In this document: positions 8,127 through 16,519 of the stretch, piece by piece | Layout: each line of letters starts with the position of its first letter | How positions within the stretch are numbered: the stretch's first letter is position 1 | DNA from: Streptomyces adelaidensis | Lineage (GTDB): Bacteria; Actinomycetota; Actinomycetes; Streptomycetales; Streptomycetaceae | NCBI RefSeq assembly: GCF_016598475.1 | Contig: NZ_JAEMUX010000004.1 | Span: 124,001 to 188,000, forward strand | DNA: 64,000 nucleotides | Reading direction: 5' to 3' | Notes under the pieces: model-generated | What the model saw: only the letters and a program-made list of their open reading frames with translations | The model's database searches: none | What the model was told of the DNA's origin: nothing | Position numbers and translations under genes: made by a program

Positions 8127-10187
8127 ATGACCAGGACTCGACGCGCCCAGCACAGACGCAGACCCCTCATGGTGCTGACGCTGTTCCTCACCGCGATGGG
8201 CATGCTGCTCAGCCCGTCGTCCAGTTCGGCCGCCACCACCGACTGGTGGCTCCCCACGTCCCGGTCCTCGCCCGACTCCCAGATCAACGTCACGGGCGCG
8301 CCCTTCACGGGCACCGACTCGGCGGGCGATGTGCGCGGGTTCGTCGACGCCCACAACCACCTGTTCTCCAACGAGGCGTTCGGCGGCCGGCTGATCTGCG
8401 GCAAGGTGTTCTCGACGTCGGGCATCGCGGACGCCCTGAAGGACTGTCCCGAGCACTACCCGGACGGCTCTCTCGCGCTCTTCGACTACATCACCCACGG
8501 CGGTGACGGCAAGCACGACCCGGTCGGCTACCCGACGTTCAAGGACTGGCCGGCGTACGACTCTATGACCCACCAGGCCAACTACTACGCCTGGATCGAG
8601 CGCGCCTGGCGCGGTGGCCAGCGGGTGCTGGTCAACGACCTGGTCACCAACGGCATGATCTGCTCGATCTACCCGTTCAAGGACCGCAGCTGCGACGAGA
8701 TGACGTCGATCCGGCTGCAGGCGAAGCTGACGTACGCGCTGCAGGACTACATCGACGCGCAGTACGGCGGCACCGGCAAGGGCTGGTTCCGGATCGTCAC
8801 GGACAGCGCGCAGGCCCGCTCGGTCGTCGCGCAGGGCAAGCTCGCCGTGGTGCTGGGCGTGGAGACCTCCGAGCCGTTCGGCTGCAAGCAGATCCTCGAC
8901 ATCGCGCAGTGCAGCAAGTCGGACATCGACAAGGGCCTCGACGAGCTGTACGACCTGGGTGTGCGCAGCATGTTCCTGTGCCACAAGTTCGACAACGCGC
9001 TGTGCGGTGTCCGCTTCGACGAGCACGATCTCGGTACGGCGATCAACGTCGGCCAGTTCCTGTCGACCGGCACGTTCTGGCAGACGGAGAAGTGCACCGG
9101 CCCGCAGAAGGACAACCCGATCGGTGAGGCGTCCACCGAGGCCGAGGAGGACCTGCCGGCGGGCACCGAGGTCCCGGAGTACGACGAGGACGCGCAGTGC
9201 AACGTGCGCGGGCTCACCGATCTCGGCGAGTACGCCGTGCAGGGCATGATGCAGCGCAAGATGATGCTCGAGATCGACCACATGAGCGTCAAGGCCACCG
9301 GCCAGGTCCTGGACATCTTCGAGGCCGCGTCGTACCCCGGCGTTCTCTCCTCGCACAGCTGGATGGACCTGAACTGGACCGAGCGCGTCTACTCCCTCGG
9401 CGGTTTCGTCGCCCAGTACATGCACGGCTCCGAGGAGTTCAGCGAGGAGGCCGAGCGCACGGACGCGCTGCGGGCGAAGTACGACGTGGGCTACGGCTAC
9501 GGCACGGACTTCAACGGCATCGGCGACCACCCGGCCCCGCGCGGCGCGGACACCTCGAACCCGGTGACGTACCCCTTCAAGAGCGTCGACGGCGGTTCCA
9601 CCATCGACAAGCAGACCACCGGTGAGCGCACCTGGAACTACAACACCGACGGTGCCGCCCATGTCGGCATGGTCCCGGACTGGATCGAGGACATCCGGCT
9701 CGTCGGCGGTCAGGGCGTCGTGGACGACCTCTTCGAAGGCGCCGAGTCCTACCTCGGTACCTGGGGCGCTTCCGAGGGCCACCAGGCGGGCGTGAACCTC
9801 GCCAAGGGCGTGGCGGCGACCGCCAGTTCGTCCGAGTCGAACCCCGTCACCAGCTACCAGCCGGGGCGGGCCGTGGACGGCGACAGCTCCAGCCGCTGGG
9901 CGAGCGACTGGAGCGACAGCCAGTGGCTGAAGCTGGACCTCGGCTCCTCCCGCGTGGTCAAGAAGGTCACGCTGGACTGGGAGCGCGCCTACGGCAAGGC
10001 GTACCGGATCGACGTCTCCACCGACGGCTCCACCTGGAAGACCGTATGGTCGACGACGGCCGGTGACGGCGGCCTGGACACGGCCAAGTTCTCCGGACTG
10101 ACGGCCAGATACGTCCGGATGCTGGGGACGGACCGCGGCACGGACTGGGGCTACTCCCTCTACGAGGTCGGCGTCTACAGCAGCTGA
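8127..10187 (+). CDS. Secreted peptidase M19-like metallohydrolase with C-terminal F5/8-type (CBM32-like) domain
   Basis: A Sec signal peptide (RRRPLMVLTLFLTAMGML, cleavage near SSSAATTD) precedes an amidohydrolase-fold domain. It has an HxH metal motif in GFVDAHNHLF, further candidate ligands in VLGVETSEP, LCHKFDN and LEIDHMS, and SSHSWMD near the barrel end. This resembles renal dipeptidase/M19 proteins but with long insertions. The last 130 residues are a discoidin/F5-8C module (VAATASSSESNPVTSYQPGR, RWASDWSDSQWLKLDLG). The substrate is unknown; a glycan-associated peptide or amide is possible. A GTG at 8124 is an alternative start. It follows the LacI gene and the repeat array. Confidence 0.75.
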   Translation: MTRTRRAQHRRRPLMVLTLFLTAMGMLLSPSSSSAATTDWWLPTSRSSPDSQINVTGAPFTGTDSAGDVRGFVDAHNHLFSNEAFGGRLICGKVFSTSGIADALKDCPEHYPDGSLALFDYITHGGDGKHDPVGYPTFKDWPAYDSMTHQANYYAWIERAWRGGQRVLVNDLVTNGMICSIYPFKDRSCDEMTSIRLQAKLTYALQDYIDAQYGGTGKGWFRIVTDSAQARSVVAQGKLAVVLGVETSEPFGCKQILDIAQCSKSDIDKGLDELYDLGVRSMFLCHKFDNALCGVRFDEHDLGTAINVGQFLSTGTFWQTEKCTGPQKDNPIGEASTEAEEDLPAGTEVPEYDEDAQCNVRGLTDLGEYAVQGMMQRKMMLEIDHMSVKATGQVLDIFEAASYPGVLSSHSWMDLNWTERVYSLGGFVAQYMHGSEEFSEEAERTDALRAKYDVGYGYGTDFNGIGDHPAPRGADTSNPVTYPFKSVDGGSTIDKQTTGERTWNYNTDGAAHVGMVPDWIEDIRLVGGQGVVDDLFEGAESYLGTWGASEGHQAGVNLAKGVAATASSSESNPVTSYQPGRAVDGDSSSRWASDWSDSQWLKLDLGSSRVVKKVTLDWERAYGKAYRIDVSTDGSTWKTVWSTTAGDGGLDTAKFSGLTARYVRMLGTDRGTDWGYSLYEVGVYSS

Positions 10188-10222
10188 CCGCGCCGACGGC
10201 GGGAACGGGGAGAGGAATCCAC

Positions 10223-10828
10223 ATGGCACGCTTGCCTTCGGCGGAGCGGCGCAGGCAGCTGACCGAGGCCGCGATCCGCGCGATGACCCGGGACGGCGTC
10301 CCCAGGACGACGACCCGGTCCATCGCGGCCGAGGCGGGCGTGTCACTGAGCGTCTTCCACTACTGCTTCGAGTCGAAGCAGGAGCTGATCGAGTCGGTCA
10401 TCACCACCATCACCGGGCACTACGTGACGCTGGTGCGGGAGGCGATCCGGCCCCGGGAGACACTCCGGGAGACCGTCCGGGCCGGTTTCCAGGCGTACTG
10501 GGACCATGTGTCCGCCCACCCGGGCGAGCACATGCTCACCTACGAGCTGACCCAGTACGCCCTGCGGGAGCCCGGGTTCGAGCATCTGGCGCGGCGGCAG
10601 TACGAGATGTACCGCGACACCTACGCCGAGCTGATCGAGCAGCTGCGGCAGTCCATGGAGTTCGAACTGACCGTGCCCGTCCCCGTGCTGGCCCGCTATC
10701 TGGCCGCCATGACGGACGGGCTCACCCTGAACTTCCTGGTCCTCGGCGACGACGCCACCTGGGCGGACATCCTCGACACGATCACCGACCATGTGTCGGG
10801 TCTCGTGCGGGAGGAAGTCCGCCCCTAG
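10223..10828 (+). CDS. TetR-family transcriptional regulator
   Basis: The 201-residue protein has an N-terminal TetR helix-turn-helix (RQLTEAAIRAMTRDGVPRTT, then SIAAEAGVSLSVFHYCFESK) and an all-helical ligand domain resembling the BetI_C type (HPGEHMLTYELTQYALREPG). It starts 35 bp after the secreted hydrolase, so the two may be co-transcribed. Target and ligand are unknown. Confidence 0.9.
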   Translation: MARLPSAERRRQLTEAAIRAMTRDGVPRTTTRSIAAEAGVSLSVFHYCFESKQELIESVITTITGHYVTLVREAIRPRETLRETVRAGFQAYWDHVSAHPGEHMLTYELTQYALREPGFEHLARRQYEMYRDTYAELIEQLRQSMEFELTVPVPVLARYLAAMTDGLTLNFLVLGDDATWADILDTITDHVSGLVREEVRP

Positions 10829-10861
10829 GCCTCAGTCGGGGCGGGGCGGGTTGCCGTCGCC

Positions 10862-11443
10862 TCAGTGGGCCGAGGCGGCGATCAGCTGGTCCAGCAGGGC
10901 GATCAGTACGTCGCGGGACGAGGTGCGTTCCCGGGCGTCGAAGGGGATGACGGGGGTGTTCTCGGGCAGGGCCAGGGACTCCCTGATGTCGTCCGGATCG
11001 TAGGGGTGTTCGCCATGGAAGCCGTTGACGCCGATGACGAAGGGGATCTTGCGGCGCTCGAAGAAGTCGATGGCGGCGAAGCTGGACTCGGGCCGGCGCA
11101 CGTCGACCAGGACGACGGCGCCGAGGGCGCCGATCGAGAGGTCGTTCCACATGAACCAGAACCGCTGCTGCCCGGGGGTGCCGAACAGATAGAGCACGAG
11201 GTCCTGGCCGATGCTGATCCGGCCGAAGTCGAGGGCCACCGTGGTGGCCTTCTTCTCGGGGATGCCGTCGAGGTCGTCGACGCCGAGACCGGCGGTGGTG
11301 AGGGGTTCCTCGGTGCGCAGCGGGACGATCTCGCTGACCGACCCGACCATGGTCGTCTTGCCCACGCCGAAGCCGCCGGCGATGAGGATCTTCACCGTGT
11401 CGGGAGCCGAGATGCCCTGTGGGGTGGGGTCAGAGCCGGCCAA
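10862..11443 (-). CDS. cvnD: Conservon component CvnD, Ras-like small GTPase
   Basis: This 193-residue soluble GTPase has a Walker A motif GGFGVGKTT near residue 25, a switch-region DFG and the G3-like LFGTPGQQRF. VLVDVRRPESS and a guanine-specificity-like GVNGFHGEHP follow. It is the last gene of the conservon operon and overlaps cvnC by 14 bp. In described Streptomyces conservons CvnD forms a membrane complex with CvnA-C, analogous to eukaryotic G-protein signalling. The signal and output here are unknown. Confidence 0.95.
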   Translation of the reverse strand: MAGSDPTPQGISAPDTVKILIAGGFGVGKTTMVGSVSEIVPLRTEEPLTTAGLGVDDLDGIPEKKATTVALDFGRISIGQDLVLYLFGTPGQQRFWFMWNDLSIGALGAVVLVDVRRPESSFAAIDFFERRKIPFVIGVNGFHGEHPYDPDDIRESLALPENTPVIPFDARERTSSRDVLIALLDQLIAASAH

Positions 11444-11786
11444 GGCCGTCCCTCACTTTCTTCAGCAGGTCCAGGTCGGGGACGCGGGAGATCATGCGTG
11501 GCTGGCGCACGCTGATCCGGCCCGCTTCGAGCAGGTCGCAGAGCATGATGGCGACCACGCTCACCGGGAGGTCGAGCTTGGAGGCCAGCTCCGCGACCAC
11601 GATCGGTTTGGCGCAGAGTCTGACGATCCGCGCCTGCTCGGGCTGCGACCGGGTGCCCCCGCTCGGCTGCGGGTCCACCGCCGTCACCATCGTGATGAGC
11701 GTGAAGTCGCCACGGGCGGGCCGGGTACGGCCGCCCGTCAGGGTGAACGGGCGAACCAGCCGGCCCGCCGCGTCGCCTCCGTTCAC
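11430..11786 (-). CDS. cvnC: Conservon component CvnC (DUF742 protein)
   Basis: This 118-residue DUF742 protein has the family's VRPFTLTGGRTRP segment near the N-terminus and a winged-helix-like region (VRLCAKPIVVAELASKLDLP, then VAIMLCDLLEAGRI). The GTG start is 1 nt after the cvnB stop (TGAGGTG), so translation is coupled. Its 3' end overlaps cvnD. Confidence 0.95.
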   Translation of the reverse strand: MNGGDAAGRLVRPFTLTGGRTRPARGDFTLITMVTAVDPQPSGGTRSQPEQARIVRLCAKPIVVAELASKLDLPVSVVAIMLCDLLEAGRISVRQPRMISRVPDLDLLKKVRDGLGRL

Positions 11787-11787
11787 C

Positions 11788-12216
11788 TCACTCGCCGCTG
11801 TCGGCCGCGACAGCGCCGGTGCGTGGTGCCGCGCTGAGGTGCTCGCCGATCTTCTTCACCAGCATGTTCATCTGGTACGCCACCACGCCGACGTCCGCGC
11901 CCTGCCGGGTCAGCACGGCAAGGTTGGCGCCGGGCCCGGCGTTGGTGAGGATCAGGAAGGCGTTGCCCATCTCGATGAGCAACTGGCGCACGGGGCCGCC
12001 GCGGAAGTCCATGCTGACCCCCTTGCTGAGGCTCATCAGGCCCGACGCGGTCGCGGCCAGCCGCTCGGCGTCGTCGCGCAGGAACGCGGTGGACTTGCTG
12101 ACGACCAGTCCGTCCTCGGAGAGCACGACGGCGTGGTCGACCTCGGCGACCCGGTCCACCAGTCCGGTGAGCAGCTGGTCGAGCTGACTGTGCGTGGCGG
12201 GGATGGGGCGTGTCAT
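11788..12216 (-). CDS. cvnB: Conservon component CvnB, roadblock/LC7 protein
   Basis: The 142-residue protein has the roadblock/LC7 dimer fold associated with small GTPase regulation (LTGLVDRVAEVDHAVVLSED, then FLILTNAGPGANLAVLT). The ATG at 12216 is chosen because GAAGGA lies 8 nt upstream; a TTG at 12231 is in frame but poorly placed. It probably acts as GTPase regulator or scaffold for CvnD. Confidence 0.95.
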   Translation of the reverse strand: MTRPIPATHSQLDQLLTGLVDRVAEVDHAVVLSEDGLVVSKSTAFLRDDAERLAATASGLMSLSKGVSMDFRGGPVRQLLIEMGNAFLILTNAGPGANLAVLTRQGADVGVVAYQMNMLVKKIGEHLSAAPRTGAVAADSGE

Positions 12217-12264
12217 CTGTGTGTCCTTCAATGAGCGGTCTGCGTGGGGAGTCGATGGGGGACG

Positions 12265-14751
12265 TCAGGTGCCGGAGGCGGGGATCCGGTCTCCTGGGTC
12301 TTCGGATGCGGATTCCTCCCAGGAGTCCCCTTGTTCGTACTCGGGTTCCGCGTCGTCGTCACGTGCCTGGAGCGTTCCGCGCTGGAATCCGGCGAGCGAG
12401 GAGGCCGCGGCTTCGGCGGTGAAGTCGGCCAGGACGTCGCCGTCCGGGTCGGGTGCCTCCTCCTTCAGCTCGGCGGCCAGGCTGGTCTGCGGGACCCGCC
12501 GGGGCAGCGGCATCAGGCCACCTTTCTTCCCGGCCGAGGACTTCCGGGACGCGGCCGGCCGTGTCGCGTTCTCGGCCTTGACGGTGTCGGCGATCCGCCC
12601 GTTCACAGCGGTCCGGGCATCCCGCACCGGGTCCGCGTCCGGCTCCCCGTCCGCGTCCTGCCGTACGGACTCGGACTCGGACTCGGAGTCGGAGTCGGAG
12701 TCGGAGTCGGGCATGGACTTGGACCCGGGCTCGGACTCGGCGGCCGCGATCCGCGCGGCCACGAGCGAGGTGCGTACGGGCGGTTCGGCGGCCTCGGTGC
12801 CGTCCTTGCCCAGGGCGGGGGCCTCGCGCACCACGATCTCGTCCGGGATCAGCACGATCGCGGTGGTGCCGCCGTACGGCGAGGCGCGCAGGGTGACAGC
12901 GGTGCCGTGCCGGGTGGCGAGCCGGGCGACGACGAACATGCCGAGCCGGAGGTCGTCGGCGAGCGCCACCACGTCGAACTGCGGGGGCACCGCCAACTGG
13001 GTGTTGAACGTGGCGTAGTCCTCCTCGGACATGCCCAGTCCGCGGTCCTCGACCTCGATGGCGAGGCCCTTGGCGACGATCGCGGCCCGGACGCTGACCG
13101 GGCTGGGCGCCGGCGAGTACGAGGTCGCGTTGTCGATGAGCTCGGCGAGGAGGTGGATCACGTCGGCCACGGCCGGCGGGGCGATCCACACGTCGTCGTC
13201 GGCGTGCACCTCGACCCGCTGGTACTCGGCGACCTCGCCGACGGCGCTGCGCAGGATGTCGACGAGCGCGACCGGTTCGGTCCAGCTGCGGCCGGGGCGC
13301 TCGCCGCTGATGATGACCAGGTTCTCCTCGTAGCGGCGCAGCTGGCTCGCGGTGGAGTCCAGCTCGTAGAGGCCCTTGAGGATCTCGGGGTCCTGGTGCT
13401 GGCGCTCCAGCTTGTCGAGCTTGGTGAGCTGGAGGTTGACCAGGTTCTGGCTCTGCCGGGCGATGCCGAGGATGACGCGCTGGAAACCGCGCCGGGTGTC
13501 GGCGAGTTCCACGGCGGTGTGCACGGCGGTGCGCTGGGCGGCGTTGAACGCCTTGGCGACCTGGCCGAGTTCGTCGGTGCCGTAGTCCAGGGGCGCCGCG
13601 GCGGCGTCCACGTCGACCTTCTCGCCCCGGTCGAGGCGGGCGACGACGTCGGGCAGCCGCTGCTCGGCGAGGGCGAGGGTGGCCGTCCTGAGGCCGGTGA
13701 GCCGGCGGGACAGGGAGCGGGTGATGCGCCAGGACATCCCGACGCACAGCAGCAGCGCGGCGAGACCGCCGGCGCTCAGCGAGCCGGCCTTGATCAGCAG
13801 GCCGCGCGCCTCCTCACCGCTGCGGTCCAGCAGCCCCTGGGTCTCCTCCCGGATCAACTGCTCGTACTGGCTCGACAGCTTGGCCATCGAGGCGTCCCAG
13901 CGCGCCTGGACGTCCGGCAGCTCGGTCTTGCGGGACTCGCCGGTGCCCGTGGTGTGCGCGGAGAGGACCTGGTCCTCCACGGCGGTGAGGGCCTGCCAGT
14001 CCTTGTCCTGGACGATCCGCTCGACCTCGGTCTTCACCTCGCCCTCCAGCGAGGGGACGAGCTGGTTGTCGACGAGCCAGCGCCGGGCGTTGACCGCCTG
14101 GGCGAACCGGTCCCGGGTCGCCTCGTCGAACCGGCCGGACGGCCAGTTGAGGGTGAGGAGCGCGTCCTCCTGGGAGACCAGCTCGGCGGCCTGTTCGAGG
14201 ATGACGAGCGGGCCGGCCAGCGAGGTGAGCTCGCCGTCGTCGACCTGGGAGAGCGCCTGGAAGGCGTGGATCTGGCCGTCGATGATCTCCGAATACTGGT
14301 CCAGGGCCTGCTCGGGGGTGATGTCGGTGGGGTTGTCCACCTGGTCCCGGTAGTACTCCAGGCTGCCCGAGCCGGCCATCACCGAGTACAGCCGCTCGCC
14401 GATGCGGTCGGGGGCGTCCTCGATCGCGCCCGCGCGCGCGGCGAGTTTCGCGACCGCCGCGTCGGTCTCCTCGCGCTGCTGCTCCAGGGCGTCCATGGAG
14501 CTGCCGGGGGCGGCCATGTAGGCGGCCGACAGCGCGCGTTCGCGCTGGAGGGCGAGGGTCGCCTCGGTTCCCATGGCGCCGGTGGACTTGCTCAGTCCGG
14601 TCTGCGACCGCAGCCGCAGGCCCTCCGAGAACATCTGGGTCGTCGTCACGGCCCAGCTCGCGGTGAGCGTGACGCTGGGGATCAGAGCCAGCAGGATCAG
14701 CGAGAGACGTATGGAGCCGAGACGGCGCCGGGCGCCGGTCCGTGGGGGCAT
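12265..14751 (-). CDS. cvnA: Conservon sensor kinase CvnA with NIT-type sensing domain
   Basis: The 828-residue membrane protein starts MPPRTGARRRLGS with a TM helix (SLILLALIPSVTLTASWAV). A roughly 290-residue extracytoplasmic NIT-type helical domain (QRERALSAAYMA...) and a second TM (LSAGGLAALLLCVGMSW) follow. A HAMP-like linker leads to a HATPase_c domain with N box LAELIDNATSYSP and G boxes DRGLGMSEED and LGMFVVARLA. The canonical phospho-His region is replaced by RQSQNLVNLQLTKLDKLE, as in other CvnA. The C-terminal tail is disordered and acidic, with a (Ser-Asp/Glu)n run. The alternative start at 14886 gives a Cys/Pro-rich extension unlike the family. Confidence 0.93.
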   Translation of the reverse strand: MPPRTGARRRLGSIRLSLILLALIPSVTLTASWAVTTTQMFSEGLRLRSQTGLSKSTGAMGTEATLALQRERALSAAYMAAPGSSMDALEQQREETDAAVAKLAARAGAIEDAPDRIGERLYSVMAGSGSLEYYRDQVDNPTDITPEQALDQYSEIIDGQIHAFQALSQVDDGELTSLAGPLVILEQAAELVSQEDALLTLNWPSGRFDEATRDRFAQAVNARRWLVDNQLVPSLEGEVKTEVERIVQDKDWQALTAVEDQVLSAHTTGTGESRKTELPDVQARWDASMAKLSSQYEQLIREETQGLLDRSGEEARGLLIKAGSLSAGGLAALLLCVGMSWRITRSLSRRLTGLRTATLALAEQRLPDVVARLDRGEKVDVDAAAAPLDYGTDELGQVAKAFNAAQRTAVHTAVELADTRRGFQRVILGIARQSQNLVNLQLTKLDKLERQHQDPEILKGLYELDSTASQLRRYEENLVIISGERPGRSWTEPVALVDILRSAVGEVAEYQRVEVHADDDVWIAPPAVADVIHLLAELIDNATSYSPAPSPVSVRAAIVAKGLAIEVEDRGLGMSEEDYATFNTQLAVPPQFDVVALADDLRLGMFVVARLATRHGTAVTLRASPYGGTTAIVLIPDEIVVREAPALGKDGTEAAEPPVRTSLVAARIAAAESEPGSKSMPDSDSDSDSESESESVRQDADGEPDADPVRDARTAVNGRIADTVKAENATRPAASRKSSAGKKGGLMPLPRRVPQTSLAAELKEEAPDPDGDVLADFTAEAAASSLAGFQRGTLQARDDDAEPEYEQGDSWEESASEDPGDRIPASGT
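12668..12710. repeat. Hexanucleotide microsatellite within cvnA
   Basis: About seven tandem copies of a hexamer (read on the minus strand as GACTCC, drifting to GAGTCC) encode the PDSDSDSDSESESES run of the CvnA tail. The same hexamer, read in another frame, encodes part of the Pro-Thr stalk of the lipoprotein at 44.5 kb. Confidence 0.8.
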
Positions 14752-14882
14752 CGTCGTCCTTGGGCGGTTGGGGCGGGGAGCGGAAGGGGCTGGATACGGG
14801 CGACAGGGGTCCCGGATGATGGGTGGACACCTGTCAGTACGACGCACAGGGGATGCGCAGGATGTTATCCGCACAAGTGAAC

Positions 14883-14890
14883 ACACGTGT
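14883..14890. promoter_or_regulatory. ACACGTGT palindrome upstream of cvnA
   Basis: The 8-bp palindrome sits in the 12-mer ACACACGTGTCA (14881-14892), about 130 bp upstream of the cvnA start, in the 298-bp gap to the solute-binding gene. An identical 12-mer occurs at 16239-16250 upstream of that gene. The rest of the gap shows nothing else recognisable. Function is inferred from the duplication only. Confidence 0.4.
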
Positions 14891-15049
14891 CAGGGGAGGT
14901 CGGAAGTTTGGCGTCGCCGTTACACGACCGTTCCGGATGCTTGGGTTCCGGCGTGTGGTCATGCCCGAACGGAAGGTTCCGGTTGGCCGTTCCCGGCCAC
15001 CGGGACGGCGGGGCCGCGGGCGGTCGCGTCGGGCGCCGTCCGCTTCACG

Positions 15050-16051
15050 TCAACGGGTCCCGTTCGCCGCGAACTTCGCGATTTTGGCGAGGTTCTTCTT
15101 GGTCACGAACGCGGGGCCGGTGAGCACGGGCTCCACGCCGCCGCCGCTGATGTTGCCGTTGGTGCGGTAGAGCCAGAGCGCGTCGACCGCGAGGTAGCCC
15201 TGGAGATAGGGCTGCTGGTCCACCGCGAACTGCACATCACCGCTTTGCACGGCCTTGACCATGTCTTTGTTGAGGTCGAACGTGGCGACCTTCGCCTTGC
15301 TGCCCGACTCGTCGACCGAGTCCACGGCGGCGAGCGCGAACTGCGCCCCGAGCGTCACCACCTCGTCGATGGTGGGGTCCTGGCGGAGCTTCGCGGCGAT
15401 CGCGCCGGTCACCGAGTCCATGTCGGTGCCGTCCACATAGAGGTTCTCGGTCAGGCCCCCGAAGGCCTTCCGCACGCCGGCACAGCGGGCCTCCACGGCG
15501 ACGTTGCCGCGCTCGTGGATGACGCACAGGGCGTGTTCGGCGTCGCGGGCGTCCAGCTCGTTGCCGAGCGCCCGGCCGGCGACGCTCTCGTCCTGGCCGA
15601 AGTAGCCCAGCAGGCCCTGCGCGCTCCAGGCGTCGATGCCGGAGTTGAGGGCCACCACGGGTATACCGGCCGCGCGGGCCTCGGCGACCGCGCCGCGCAT
15701 CGCCTGCGGCTTGGCCAGGGTCACCGCGATGCCGTCGACCTTGTCGGCGACCGCGTCCCGCACCAGCTTCGCCTGGCCCGCCGGGTCGGGGTCGCTGACG
15801 AAAGTCAGCTCGATGCCGTCCTTCGCGGCCGCGACCTCCGCGCCCTCGCGCACCAAGTCCCAGAACGCGTCCCCGTCGGCGCTGTGCGTGATCAGGGCGA
15901 CCTTCATCCCCCCGCCCGAGGTACCGGTGTCCGCGTCGGACTCCGATCCGCCGAGGACCGAGCATCCGGCGGCCGTCAGGCAGACGGCGGCGGCGAGCGC
16001 CGTGACCCGGAAGGCTGTGGCGAGCCGGTGGGGAGCGGAGGGTTGGTTCAT
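15050..16051 (-). CDS. Orphan sugar-type ABC solute-binding lipoprotein (RbsB-like)
   Basis: The 333-residue precursor has a lipobox (LTAAGC, Cys30) and a type I periplasmic-binding fold: VALITHSADGDAFWDLVREG, ADKVDGIAVTLAKPQAMRGA, VVALNSGIDAW, LGYFGQDESVAG, QPYLQGYLAVDALWLY. Ribose, xylose, inositol and autoinducer-type sugars are typical ligands. No permease or ATPase gene lies nearby. It is followed 298 bp downstream by the cvn operon on the same strand and may be a sensory binding protein or use a distant transporter. Confidence 0.88.
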   Translation of the reverse strand: MNQPSAPHRLATAFRVTALAAAVCLTAAGCSVLGGSESDADTGTSGGGMKVALITHSADGDAFWDLVREGAEVAAAKDGIELTFVSDPDPAGQAKLVRDAVADKVDGIAVTLAKPQAMRGAVAEARAAGIPVVALNSGIDAWSAQGLLGYFGQDESVAGRALGNELDARDAEHALCVIHERGNVAVEARCAGVRKAFGGLTENLYVDGTDMDSVTGAIAAKLRQDPTIDEVVTLGAQFALAAVDSVDESGSKAKVATFDLNKDMVKAVQSGDVQFAVDQQPYLQGYLAVDALWLYRTNGNISGGGVEPVLTGPAFVTKKNLAKIAKFAANGTR

Positions 16052-16240
16052 GAGGGTGCGGCACCTCGCTGTGCGACCGATGAGGGGAGGTCAGGAGTGT
16101 GCGAAATCGCCGTGTACGCCGCCATGACGTGCGGCGACTGGCTGACTTTCGCTGGGCGGAGCCAATCGCGTGTGACGCCTGGTAGTCAAGTGGACAACGT
16201 GATCGATGTGTTGCTGTGACTGCCCGGGCTTGACCTGCAC

Positions 16241-16248
16241 ACACGTGT
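16241..16248. promoter_or_regulatory. ACACGTGT palindrome upstream of the solute-binding lipoprotein gene
   Basis: This is the second copy of the 12-mer ACACACGTGTCA (16239-16250), about 190 bp upstream of the solute-binding gene start, in the divergent 468-bp region shared with the pectinolytic gene. It matches the copy upstream of cvnA. Confidence 0.4.
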
Positions 16249-16266
16249 CACCGACGACGGCGGGGC

Positions 16267-16355
16267 GGGCCGGGGAACTGCGGGTTCCCGGCCCTCAGGA
16301 CAACTGGGGGCGAGCCCCCGCTTTCCAGGGACGCGGGGAACCGCGCGACCAGCAC
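16267..16355. repeat. Hairpin-rich intergenic repeat block
   Basis: Within the 468-bp gap 16052-16519 lie three adjacent inverted repeats. GGGCCGGG pairs with CCCGGCCC (16267-16294, one bulged base), GGGGGC pairs with GCCCCC (16306-16319), and GACGCGGGGAACCGCGCGAC starts at about 16330. The last is a member of the dispersed repeat family seen at five other gene ends in this window. The remainder of the gap (16360-16519) is C-rich upstream DNA of the pectinolytic gene. Confidence 0.6.
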
Positions 16356-16519
16356 CCACCCACCCGCACCCGCCCTGCACACCGCACCCCCCGAACCCTC
16401 CCGCGCGATGGGGTCGATTATCAGCCACCCCCCACTTCGCACAGGAACACGGCAACCATTCCCCCCGCGGCGGCGACTGCTCGGCTGACCCCACTCCCCG
16501 CACGGAACGGAAGCGACAC

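Noticed and set aside
12244..14880. Plus-strand open frame of about 880 codons antisense to cvnA
   Set aside because: Composition is Gly/Arg/Val-rich with no domain. It is the antisense shadow of a gene with strong GC3 bias.
10862..16051. A horizontally acquired island carrying the conservon
   Set aside because: GC content, codon use and gene layout match the chromosome, and conservons are native and multi-copy in Streptomyces.
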